Of a stretch of 64,000 nucleotides of DNA, positions 33,280 through 45,500 are shown piece after piece (position 1 is the stretch's first letter; each line of letters begins with the position of its first letter). Made by a program: the position numbers and the translations under genes. The notes below the pieces were generated by a model. It made no database searches and was not told the DNA's origin. It saw nothing but the letters and a program-made list of their open reading frames with translations. The stretch comes from Rhynchonema sp. JSB1_4 (Eukaryota > Nematoda > Chromadorea > Monhysterida > Xyalidae), in assembly GCA_030248065.1 (NCBI GenBank), contig JASAMV010006194.1:99173-163172 (forward strand), given 5' to 3'.

Positions 33280-34535
33280 AAAACATTCCCGCCCTCGATT
33301 TCGAAACACAACAACACTTTCCTGATAAAACACTGTGCTGCTTTCACAAGCGCTGCAAACGAAGTTCCTTATGCATAAGGTCCAAGATGCGATTGCTGCA
33401 GATGCGTTAAAAATAGCACAGGTTAGCAAAAATGCACAGGGAACTCTGATTATTGTGTCCAGTTGGATACATTGCTGTGTAATTGGTCAGCTGCAACAGT
33501 GGCAGATTTGAAACAAATAATTGGTGATAACACACGAGTGGGTGCTGCCTTCGGTTATGTACGTCAGTCAGCACGCGCGCCATAGAAACCCCAGCACACA
33601 AACACGAGGCAAGACCATGCACAATGAAGCATCTAATAAAGACGGTCGGAATAATGCTAGCAAAAGCTGTCGTGGTGCAGGGCAATCTTGAATTACCTTT
33701 ATTTATTATTACCACCTGTGGGTATGGCTGGTATGCCTGTTCGTGCGCAGTAATGCAGCGGCTGCCTGCGGCTAACAGGTGTACGAGGTGGGGAATACAC
33801 ATTTTCTGCCCTCATGCGAAACGACATGTCGTAGGCACGATCTGGCTTGTTGGTGCTGCAGGAAGAAAACTTTGGAAATCCAGGGTCCAAGGTATAATAC
33901 CTATTGTTACAGATGCTGTGGCTCTTTTGTTACTGAATTTTTTCCAGAGGAACAAAACAAACTTGAACTTCGTCACAGTCAGACAGAACAATGTGAGACA
34001 AGACGACTGTTCTTATGACGAAACACACAAATGATCATGCAAGCTTGGCAGCAGCAAAGTACAGCTGAGTCAAACTAGAGAACGTACCTTAGCGCAGAAT
34101 AAAGTGTGTCACACCGCTATGATGTCAGATCGTGTTGATTCGATTTGTGCGTATACGCTGTCTTGACAATAGTTTGATCCATAGTGACACATAAAATCAA
34201 CAACAAACACTTTCCTCTGCTTTTACAAGTGCAGTGTATTGTACGTGTATAATAGTGCACCAAGCAAACCACATGGAGGTTCTATACACATGTCCGGGCT
34301 GCGATGTTTACATTTATTTCGTCGATTTACTTTGATCGAGATTTCTGTCAATTTGTGACTCGAGGAAAGACTCAGAGAAAAACAGCTCTACCAGTGAGCA
34401 TAACGTTTATGCTTTATTGTAAAATGCTGCAATTCGCACATCTGCATCAGCTAAAGTGAATGGTCGTAATATCAGGAATTTGCTGTTGAGTCACCCTGCA
34501 ATCAGTCACACACAACATCAATGATTATTCACATC
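33280..34535. other. No gene recognised
   Basis: An open frame at 33624-34034 (+) has no domain, signal peptide or splice support and overlaps another open frame of similar length, so I do not call it. The 3' UTR of WASHC3 probably lies at the right edge. Confidence 0.4.
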
Positions 34536-35904
34536 TCAATATCCGCCCTCATCCGAGCTTGATGTTTCACTCAAGTCCGTGTTCGATGCAGCACCAGTTG
34601 CCACAGGCACGCCACCGGACGGCGCATCTGGATGTCTGCAAATAAAAAACCAAAAAATGTGTAATTAGATCCAATGTGTTTTTGGTCACAGTCGGTTTAC
34701 TATACCAAAACGGTAACACACCGCAGAACATCGGGATCATAACCATCCATGGTCATTTTCTGCCTCACCGCTTCAGCCTGTATTCCCTGAAACATCACGT
34801 GAAAACAGCGTTACATGTGATTATTTGGAAAGCTAAAACATAATCACCAACCAACTGCAACATTTTGAAGTACTTCTGGTAGCGCGGATCTTCTTTATTC
34901 CGCATGACATTCGGTGCTTGATCAGCAGAAGCAACGGGATCATGTGTTGCTGTTGTGGGTGCTGTGGCTTGTGAAGTGGTCGGTTCTTCGGTTGTCGTTG
35001 CCGGTCGCACCTAAGCCGCAAGTGACAAACTACAACAACACATCATCAATAATAATATGACAATTCGGTGCCTGACCACGCACTTCTGGTTTCGATGGTT
35101 CACCATTCATAGATGATTTGATGACGTCTGACGTTTTCTGCGGCAGTTTGCTGGCATCCAGCCAAGGTATCGAGTGCAACTGAAATGACGAACAGACAAA
35201 TCACACCAATCTTCAACGCTTGAATGTAGGCAACAAACGGTTCCGTAAGCGCAAATGGGCATCTGTGACCCAATGAGGACGATCACTTCAAACAGTGCTG
35301 TATCTGGGCGGGCGATGGGGGCCAAACGTACATATAGTATCTGCGTCTCGCGGACGGTGTGTGCCCCACGCTCTCAGGTACAGTATCGTCCCCCTCTGTG
35401 GAACAGCAAATCCCCAATTTTTTCTAAATTTCACTCCAAAAGAATATTTTTTTGGTCAAAAACGGCAAAAATGCACGAAAGGTGCAAAAATTAGGCGCGC
35501 GATTTAAGCATATTTTAGCAAGGTATCTGCCCCTTTTTTTGGCTCCAAGGTACAGTATCTCCCTCTCATAGGCTGCCACAGCACTGGCTTCAGGTGCAAT
35601 AAAAGATTATACAAACCAGCACAACCTTAGCTTCCAACATTGTTAAACTCCGATCCAGTCGTTCGAGTCTATCGTCCACCTGCCGTATTCGTTGTTCACA
35701 AGTGCTCACAAACGCATTGATGTGCTCGGTCATGCGCGATATGTAGAAATTCACAAAGGTCACCAGACGTTTCTGGTCGATTGCTGCGACCTATGAATGA
35801 ATTGGATTGTGCGCCGAACTGGGAAGAAAACTCAAGAAAGTTACCTGATGGAAATCGATGCCAGCGCCGACGAACGATAGGTCCTGATCGAGACTTTTGT
35901 CCAT
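34536..35904 (-). CDS. WASHC3: WASH complex subunit 3 (CCDC53)
   Basis: Exons 35845-35904, 35626-35790, 35084-35179, 34852-35010, 34722-34786 and 34536-34635 give a complete frame. The N-terminus FVGAGIDFHQVAAIDQKR matches the conserved start of CCDC53 (GSGIDL..VPAIQQKR). A coiled coil follows (NFYISRMTEHINAFVS, DRLERLDRSLTMLEAKL), then SIPWLD, then the conserved KEDPRYQKYFKMLQLGIQ and GYDPDVL with HPDAP. The tail is acidic (SSSDEGGY). The WASH complex activates Arp2/3 on endosomes to drive cargo sorting. Length (about 214 aa) fits the family. The start is the ATG just before the conserved motif. The intron 35180-35625 holds a hAT-like element. Confidence 0.9.
35293..35586. mobile_element. 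hAT-like MITE with GGTACAGTATC words, in a WASHC3 intron
   Basis: Ends CAGTGCTGT and ACAGCACTG are inverted. The words GGTACAGTATC and CCCCCTC or TCCCTCTC recur inside both ends, as in 55927-56374. The flanks ACTTCAAA and GCTTCAGG agree at five of eight bases and differ only by G/A, consistent with an old target duplication. Confidence 0.65.
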
Positions 35905-36226
35905 TTTGTGCCGGAAACATGAAAGAGTTTGCGCCTGAATATTGGAGACAAAGGGCTAGAAATAATGGCAGTCGCCGCCGGTGAAATAACACGCGTACAT
36001 TCATATACAAACCCCATTACCGAACTGACACATAAATTTTATAACATTATTATCATCGCATAACCGTACGTTATGAATGTACGACATACGTCAAACACAA
36101 GGAGTCAATACGAACACAAAAGAAGTGACTTATTGAATCGAACACAATTAGAAGATACAAACATGAACGAAATGGATAATCGAGAGGCATCGTAGTCAAT
36201 TTGAGATCATTCCAATCAATCCATCG

Positions 36227-37957
36227 CTATCTGTTCGTATCGCAGGCAGCGTCGATCACCAATTGTTCAGTGATGTCCTGATCACCAATCGATCGATCTA
36301 TCGGCGTCTCTGGTTCATCAACATCGGGCGAGTCCAATGCCAACGGCCTGGCCATCGCTGTGAGCAACATTTGGTCGCAAATACCAGACAGGTCAAGACG
36401 CACTAGTCGGTGCTCTGTAGATGTGTAAAGTTAATTGTGCTTTTGGCAATGCTTTCAGAAATGTTTCACAAGTGCCATAAGTATCCAGCAGGTATCAGAA
36501 GCCCAATTTTGCTGTATCGGTAGAACACGAAAATACAATTTGAAAAACCGCAAATTGCCCAGAGCACAAGTGTCACAGTCACAAACGTTGGAAACAGATT
36601 GTATCGCATCAATCCAACTCTTAGCCGACTTAACAAACTCATTTGGTATCCAAAGCATTGTAAACCCCAAAAAACATTTTGAGCCATCGCGAATATCGGA
36701 CAATTCACCTGGAGGCAGCCTGTCGTTGAGCTTGAGTGCGTCCGTCACCGTCTGTTGCATGATCACCGAAATGCGTTTGATCTGAAGTTCAGTCGACTTT
36801 ATTTTCAAACACAAACAGACACAAAGCGATCAATTCACTTGATCACGCGCACCTGCACATTTATTTCCCTGATCTTCGACAGTGTCTGTTCAAAGCGTTC
36901 ATACGCTCGCATTCGATCTGTCATTTTTGTGCAAAGCGTCGTCAATATATAGTCCACCTGAAACATCGAGTGGCGAAAGTTAAGAGTTTACTGTGACATG
37001 GAGCAAACTAGAGCAGTTCATCCTTTTTATGGCGACATGATCAGGACCCGGAATTTGTGTGTTCCACTACTGAGTGGTGGATAGAATCAGGGGCGGACAC
37101 AGCTTCTGGCCAAGAGGAGGGTGCAAATCCTGTCATTTTTATGTAGTGCCTGTCTCATTTATCAAGTCAATTGTGGCTAGTGCTTGTTTAGATATCGACG
37201 ATATTGATTAAGGCAAAAAATACCACATAAAATATGACCATATGTGCCCATCCTATGCCGTCCGAAGTGAACCTCCTTAATCCTAGTGGCCAGTGCCTGC
37301 TGTTCACCATCGACAGTGTGTGACGTTTGTGTCAGATGCGTCTGCAGTCGGTCACCCAACAGCACCAGCGGTCGAGCGTTGAATTTGGAGTGCAGATCGG
37401 GTGGGTCACGAATGCCTGACACACCAAGCAGGGAACGCAACACTGGCAGGAACTGGGGAATGTTCTGCAATGCAGTCACGAATTAGTCTATTTACTGATT
37501 TTATTCTTTTCTTATGCCGGCCTTCAGATGCTGGACAAGCAATAACGCAAAAAGTACCAATTTCGCAAACACCACCGCCTATATTGCAGCAACATGAGAT
37601 AACTCGTTCATCAACTCAGCAATATGAATTGAAAAGTCAGTAAAGTAAACGCGATTGAAACAACATTGCACGCTGATGCAGCAAGAGTACAATAAATTTC
37701 AACGTGTGCACAAACTCACCTGTAATTTTATCATATTTTCATCCAGATTAGGATCAAACGTTGGTCGATCTGCGCCCGATTTCACGACAATAATTTTATC
37801 GGTTCTGGGGACTCGTGGTGTGCCGACACCTGAATTTTGATGTTTGTAGTTTGATATTCACAATGATTTCTCAGGGTAGTTCTGTAGAACGCTCACCTTT
37901 GACCCGATCCAGTAGCGACGGCGCCGTCAGAGATTCACCACTTTGTTCATTACCCAT
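36227..37957 (-). CDS. BORCS5: BORC complex subunit 5
   Basis: Exons 37897-37957, 37720-37829, 37273-37464, 36853-36957, 36709-36781 and 36227-36414. The protein starts MGNEQSGES, giving the N-myristoylation signal (Gly2, Ser6) typical of BORCS5. Conserved pieces follow: DKIIVVKSG, NMIKLQNIPQFLPVLRSLL, the ALATRIKEVDYILTTLCTKM helix, and VTDALKLNDRLPPEHRL. BORC sits on lysosomes and recruits ARL8 and kinesin to move them outward; the myristate anchors this subunit. The C-terminal extension after the DRLPPEHRL motif is longer than in the human protein. The donor after RIKE (GTTCAC) is weak but phase and homology support it. It lies 50 bp downstream of the stop of the next - strand gene. Confidence 0.9.
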
Positions 37958-38007
37958 TATTGATAGCAGTTATTTACTCGACTCGACCAATTATCAACAT
38001 TCCATGA

Positions 38008-39004
38008 TTATTTCTGTCCCTGTTTGGCAGCCGTGCTTCCGGGCGCAGACATGAACAATTTTGAATTTGCCAATATTCTATCCAACGCCAAATCAGTCCA
38101 GCGTCGATCCAGATCCTTGGGCGTGTCTTGTTGATTGACTGTTGAGGGCAGCGCGTCAGAGTCGGGGTCCGGTAGTTCGTCCGATGAAACCTGAAGTCAA
38201 ATATTGGTAATTATCAAATTGTGAAAATTATTTTGGAGTTGAGGTCCGGTCCAAAAAGTGATTTGAGATTTTTCCACCCAACTTTTGAAAAACAAACAAA
38301 TAAAAGCTACACAATAAACATCTACTCAACAAGTTCACCACCACTAAACTCAATCTACCCTACCCAATAATGTAACAGCAGTGAGTTTTGCACGTTTCGG
38401 CCTGTTTTCACAGACGGGCGCGGTGCCACGCCTCGTCGGTGCGAACACCTCTGGCCAATTGACCACCAAAAAGATCCTCGAGCAGATGCATAAAAAGCAT
38501 GAGCACTGGTTGGCCTGGGCATGATGACAAGTTCCAGCGCACTGAGCTTACAGCAACACTTTCAAGCGCATGCTGAAATAAACTTTTTGGGGCTCATGCT
38601 CGCGCAGTTTCGCCATATCTGACGAGTATGATCGAGAATGTTTTACACTGGACTTTTCAGGACACGATACGTGTAGTTGACGGAAGGCTTATCTCGTCCG
38701 GTACCCTAATGCCAACCAAAGCAATACCAATTTTGAGAACGAAACCAAAATAGTAAGCCTAATGACCCACGTAAATATGATCGTGTGGCAGTCGTTCGAC
38801 TTTCCACGACGTGCTGATGAATCGTTGATCAGAGTTTCGGCCGGGACGAGCCGTCAGATTCGGTGCACGACCACTCATTGAACACGCGCACAAAGTCACT
38901 GCCTGAGTCGGGACAGTTGGAACTTTATATTGAGTCTTGGACTGAGACAAGGATCTAGATACTCGCGCAAAGCGAGTGGTTTCCGTGAACCGACTAACTG
39001 ACAT
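38008..39004 (-). CDS. Unidentified gene upstream of BORCS5 (model incomplete)
   Basis: The last exon, 38008-38190, is well supported: acceptor TTCAG, acidic VSSDELPDPDSDALPS, then DLDRRWTDLALDRILANSKL and a TAA. An exon with donor at 38359 fits its phase (FAPTRRGTAPVCENRPKRAK). A likely first exon runs from ATG 39004 (MSVSRFTETTRFARVSRSLS) to a GTGGGT donor near 38769, with Ser/Arg-rich sequence. The middle between 38480 and 38768 is unresolved. The stop is only 50 bp from the BORCS5 ATG. Family unknown. Confidence 0.4.
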
Positions 39005-39538
39005 GATTAGTAAAAGCGCACCGCGTAAAAGTACAAAATATTTATTTCATAAAAACAGATTAATAACAAAAAATTGTTTCGTTGGGAATCGTTTGGAATA
39101 CATGTATTTAATTTTGGCACAAAATGAATGTTCACATGACAAAATACACAACATAAGAAAAAGGAAAACTGTTGGAAGACAAAAACAATGCGAGATGACG
39201 TTTGAAAATGCAAGAATTATTGGTAAAACGTGCTCGAATGTAGAATGTTTCGGGCATATCGATAACAAAATGAAACAACAAACTTTTACAGACATTGAGA
39301 TTTAGACAATAATAATTAAATGAGAAAAGCAGCATTTCAACGTATCGCCGCCATCAACAAAGCCCTTTATTTCCCACAATGCCACTTGCCACACATTGCA
39401 TAGAGACTAGAAAATAATGAAACAGGCATAATTTATTGACAAAAAAGCAAGCTCGAAACTAAGAAAATACAAATATTGCTGCCACTCAACACAATATGAA
39501 TATGATTAACATGAGACTGATTCAGACGACAAATCGGA
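39005..39538. other. Intergenic between DOCK and the unidentified gene
   Basis: AT-rich; probably DOCK 3' UTR. No exon recognised. Confidence 0.4.
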
Positions 39539-42500
39539 TTACATGGCCGTACGGTCCTCTCCCAGCGACGTAATTTGTGGTCTGGGACTGGATCCATGAC
39601 TGTGTCGTGATCTGAGTCGCGCAGTCATCAAGCCCGTCGCACTCACCTTGAATAATCAGGCAGATGTTCTCCATAATTATGAGATTCTTTTATGCGAGTC
39701 ACCACAGCTACAAAGCAGAAATGACTCACCATGGGCGTCAACTTCGATGTGAAATCCAGATAATTCCTTTCCATTTCGTCGTGATACGCTTTCTGATCGG
39801 CACCAATCAGCTTTTTGTTCTTTCTGCAGATCAAAGGCGTGCATTTTATACACGTGTATGAAACTTGGTCAAGAATTATCAATTAATATTCAATCATTCT
39901 AAAAGTGATTCGACCTCAGCGCATCCGAACATTTGGTGCTGAAATCCTTGAACGCCAGTCTCAGTCGATGCTGTTCCTTGGTCAAATCAGACGGAGAACG
40001 ATCAGCCGCATCGCCAAGAAACACGTTGGCCACCTGAAATTATAAATTCTCTATTGAATTTGGTGTGAAAGTACTATTAAAATGACAAAAGTTTAACAAA
40101 CTGGAAGAACTTTTCGATGATCTAGCCAAGCGACCCTGCAGCTGACTGAGCGATTGGTAAACTTCGTAATAAAAACATGAAAAGCAACCAGGCCAGGCTC
40201 ACAGCATTTCTCGTAATCTTGCTCAGCTCTGCATTTGTATTGGCGCTCAACCGTAATAGACTAGCCATTAAGGACAGCAAGTAATCAGAACGTAGCACTA
40301 AGTAGTAATTAAGCAGTAAAACAAACAATTAACGACAACAACATGAGCATGCGACTGACCTCAATCGGTCCCCTATTCACCGTTGTGCCAATACATCCCT
40401 GCAGCACCATCTGCAACATTTTTGCGTCAGCCGGGTCTTGTGCTGTGGCGGCCGCCAGCTCGCGGGTTTTCTTCTGAATATCTTCGATGGCCACCTTGGC
40501 AAAAAAGCAGTCGGTTTCCAAAACATTGCAAGTAAATCGGGATGTTTGTGTATTTTTTGCGAAGGACGCTATGAAATCAGTCAGCTCCACCAACAAGGTA
40601 ATTCACACATGAAACATCAGCAATATTTCGGCTGTAGACCTTTCTTTTTTCAATTGCTGGCCTGTCCCATGAACAATACCAACTGATTAGGTGACGTCCC
40701 AAACGGTAAAAACTCCATAATGAGCAAAAACGAATCGCAGTGACCGCAAACCATATACCTGAATTGGTGTGAGCACAATTTGTTCTTTGTTGACCACCCT
40801 CACCCTCGTCTTGACGTAGGGCAATGCCATTTCTGTCGTTAGAATTGTCTTGCGTTTGTGTTGCACGCCTAGGTCTCCTGCAATTGATTGCGGTTCAGTT
40901 TTATCTACTTTTCGTTCTTGAGGTGCTTTCGAGGAAGGATAATGAGCACAACACATGCATATGATAAAAATAACAAAAGGCAATCTCCCACTCAATGTAT
41001 GTGTCGTATTTCTGAGGGTTTATCAGCAAAAGACATCAGCTAACGAAAGAAAAGCAAAAAATTTGAACGAAAACATGCATCTGACTTTACTAACCATGCG
41101 CCTTTCCATCACTGGTGAACGGAGTGGCGAATATGAATTGATTGATGTTGTGCGATCGTTCGTAATGCGTGCGACGACGACGTAGATCCCAGGTCTCGAA
41201 GTACGGCTCAACGTACGTGATCTGAGCATGATCGTTCATTGCCAAGTTACACAATAAAAATTTGACTGTTTCAGTTCCACAGTAAAGAAACAAGAACCCA
41301 TCACCGACCTGCAAGTACGCTTTATCGGCATTGAGCCGCGCTCTATTCACCACATTTGAATCTTTGATCACTTCAACGTTGCCACGACCGAAACGATCTG
41401 AATGAACATTGAGGTTTCATATTGTGTACAAAATAAATTTTAGCATCATCGCACCGTTACAACAAGTGCAGAAAATATAATTATAATCAAAAACCAGAAA
41501 AGTGCCAAACCTGAGTAGAACGATTCCAACCGATGGCTGATCTCGGCAAGTTTTGTGATCGGCGGTTCTTTGTACACAAACTCTGCGCCATCCAAATCGC
41601 CAAATCGATTGCCATAGAAGCCGATGCGAAAATACGTGCCTGCGAAACATCAGATAAATGCGTGTAGTTTATCATTCCAAGTTTCGGCAGTGGAAATGAG
41701 CCGGCAGCGAGCGACATCACAACATTTCTCACCAGACGTCCACATCGCCTGAAGCATCAACACGACGAATTCAGTAAGAAACATAAAAAACACTTGCTCA
41801 CCAAAAACACGTTTATCGGCGGTGACCAGCGTTTGTGCGTGAATATCGCGATTCAGTAGCGATTGTTGAATATTTGCGCCTGGAAAATAAAAAGCCGTCT
41901 CACCTTCAGCAACATTGACCAAGCGAGCGTCGCATCTCATGTGCGGCCCACTCTGCCCCCGACCAACCTTCGACCTTCTCCAACGCATCAGCCATTCTTT
42001 GATGCACATTCGCAATGCGTTTGAAGTCCCTGTACTCCTCCAACATTGGCAACACCAATTTGTACGTGTCACACATCGACTCGTAGCATTGCGCCACGTA
42101 GAAGTTGTCGGCTGTCGATTGAAGCAGACGAAGCACACCTGCGGTGGGAATGACGCGTTGTGCACTTTCTTGGATTATCGCACATTATGGTTTTTTAATA
42201 TTTTTTGTGAGAGGGAACAATCGCTGCTACCATTTTATCGCCCATTGAAACGGCGAGGCCTATCATGAGAGAAGCATCAACGATGAAACTCGTGTTGTAT
42301 TCAGTTCTGCTTTGCAACAAAAGGGAATCATTCAAACTCTAATAACCAATTGTTAGAGGAAACAGAAGCACTGAGCATTATTTATTAAATCAAAATCACC
42401 AATTTCCGAGTTGCTGTGGTTTTGTTATAACCAGTGTTGTAACTTTTTTCATTTCCGTAGTTGTCCCACCCGGTCTTGTAACTGTGCTTCTATCATTAAT

Positions 42501-45500
42501 TTACGTGCATGGTTTTATGCGTCACTGAGAGCAATAAACAAACAAACAAACCAATTTCCGAGTCAATTTCCATTTTATCATGAGGGACAAGAACACAATG
42601 TTAGCAATGTATCCCCTTTTTTCTGACAGCAAACAAAACAAACCAGAAACACTAAAGCTCCAAAGCCAACCTTCTTCAGTGAAGTGACGACTCTCACAAA
42701 TGCCCTCTTGATCAGGGCTGACCACATCATCCGACACGGCACTTTCTTCCAGCACATTCTCGCTCAAACGTTGTGCGAACACATGGGCACCATCAGGCAG
42801 GTAGCTGATCTGCTCCAGCATGTACTGCAAACGTGCTGGTGATGTTTTAGTCGGAATGCATGTTACCCTTCGCATGATTGGTATCCGCCAATTTCGATCT
42901 CCACACAGAATACTGACTGGAAACTAGAGATCGAGGGCAGATTTGAGACAAGTGGCGTTCAAAAATGTTTACTTCAAAATGGAGCTCACCATTATAAGGG
43001 TCACTATAAATAAACAAGGCGGACCATATATTATAATATGCAAACTACCTTTTTGTGTGCTACCCGAAAGTAGGCTACAGACACGATAGACGCTCAGCAA
43101 GAAAAGTTGCCATATTCAAACCAAACTGCAAAAATTCCGCTAAACCCTACCATATATTCACAAACAACGGCTGTCGCATGCATGTAACAATGTGCCGCCT
43201 CCAAATGATTGCCCCGTTCTTCGTGTTTGTGTGCCATGTTTAACAACCACGTGACTCGCAAATCGGGACTGGTTTCGTATCCTTTCGCGATACGGTACAT
43301 TAGATCCATCAACATTTCAAAGTCGTTCTGAAATAAGATTGCAATTCATCGCTTCATCTGGAGGGCGAAAACAGAACAGCCCAATGTGTGCAAGCATCTG
43401 TAAAACTCCATTCATATTTTATGAACGGAAACACCGACCTGTAATTCCTTCATTTTCACCGTATCCGACAGAATCATGTGCAAGTTGAACACCAAATCCT
43501 TGACTTGATCACCGAATGACGTGTCACGCAACATTGCGTCCTTATGAGTGTCTTCTTCAGTGTACAGCAGCACCTGAGCAGGCGTTGGTGTTGAATGAAA
43601 CATTCGTTATTTCAGTTCTGCGTCCAGCTTAGCAAAATTGTTTTCGGAAATAACACAAAAGTCTCCAACCGTTTTCAGCGTGCGTCTCAACGCTTCTTCA
43701 CTGAACGTCCTTGTCTTAGCCATTGCGCCACCACCACCAGCGCCTGAACTAACAAGCGTGCTGAGTGCGACCGTTATCTGCATTTTGACACGAGCAAAGT
43801 TGCCAGAACATTCGAATGACTGGCGCATCAGCAGATAGAGTGATGCCGCCGCACATGAACGAAGCTGAAAGTTGTCATCAAACAGTTTGCTCATCATGTT
43901 TTTCGATAACCACTGAGTCATGTACTGTAAACTGATCAGAACTTTCTAGATGCTTATGTTTCTTCAAGGAGCAGTTCACTTTAACCCTCCTCGTTTAACA
44001 CTAACCTGAATATAAAGCAGCCAAACAAAACGAACAAAACAAAAACACTTGACAACCAACAAATCATGGCTCAACGAGCATACCTGTGCCAATCTGCCAG
44101 CGCCGAGTGTCAACAACTGGAGACAGAGGTCAGCGCATTGCTCAGTTTCGTTCTCAAAGAACAATTCCGGGAATTTGCACACCAACGCGCGTTGTGATGC
44201 GAACACATTCTCGAGCAGCACTTGACTGCCGTTGCATGCTAGTTGGTGCAGCAGAACTCGGTTGATGAGGGGCAAGAGATTATCCAAACCGAGTTGTTGG
44301 ACAACCTGAAATAATGTCATTCGTGGGGCCTTGATGATCCTTAATCGTTTCATTTGTTATTCGCACAACCACATTGCCTGTCACATCAATAAAATGTTGA
44401 TGCGTTCCATAGATCAGTGAAGTGGAACACTACGGACTTGATTGTAACTTAAGAAGCATCATCAATGCGATTGCTTTAACAAATCGACTGTTTATGCCGT
44501 GCTTGGGAAATATTCCATCCAGGGTTTCATGAACGGGTTCCATTCTCAGACACAAGTTGGTGCACGTCTGCCATCAGACAAAATCGAAGCTGACATTTCG
44601 CTGTCAATATAAACTACAATCGCACCTTGACCAATATTTCCAACGTATCGAGCACGATCAGTGATATTTCGGTGCACAGATTTGCCTCGGTGATGGGATC
44701 ACATTCAGCATTATCACCAAGTGCATCACTGGAGGCTGTCTGTTTGTTGCGACGATACGATTCGAGTCTCCATCGCAACGCGTGACGATCGCTGACTCGC
44801 GGTGACTGACGCGCCACACGCGTTCTGTGACGTTTACAATATTATATCTTTTCTAGCCGGGGTTATTTTTTCCAAATTACCAGGTTCAATTTGCATCTAC
44901 ATGGAGCTTATTTTACCGAAAAATGGGAACATTCTACACGCAAATGACACCTATAGTATCTGTCCAAATTTTTGGTGCAAACGAACTTTATTTGGAATTT
45001 GCCCCTAACTTGGCAAACTCCATCATTTTCGAACCGTTTCACGAAAAAAGACGCAACGTGTTCTGCTGTCTGTTTTTCCGAAGAAAACTAATTCAATACT
45101 CACCTCAAAAACTCATTGGCATTATCACATCCAAGTATGACATCGGTCAACATTTGATGTTGCCGTGACAGTGCAGCCGAATCGCCAATCAGTGATGAGC
45201 CCGAATGTTGATTGGCCAGACCAGCGCTGCGTGCGACTGCCTGTGGCCGGTACTCGAAACAACTGACGCACAGCTGTGAAATGGAAGGAAATCACGTTGA
45301 AGATATGTAATGTTCAATTCATGCAGAAAAAGCTGGTCCCAAGAGGAAAGCTAAAACACGTGTGAAAGGTGACCAATATGACATGGTAAACTCTCTTTAT
45401 AGTTTCCCTGTTTATGGTAAAGCCCTCTACGTGGTAAAAATTAGTAAACGATATTTTGATTCTAAATCTGTCGTTACTCTGCTAATTACGCAATAGCGAG

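Noticed and set aside
33407..34034. Overlapping long open frames on both strands
   Set aside because: No domain, signal peptide, splice-supported partner or recognisable composition; overlapping frames of similar length suggest chance.
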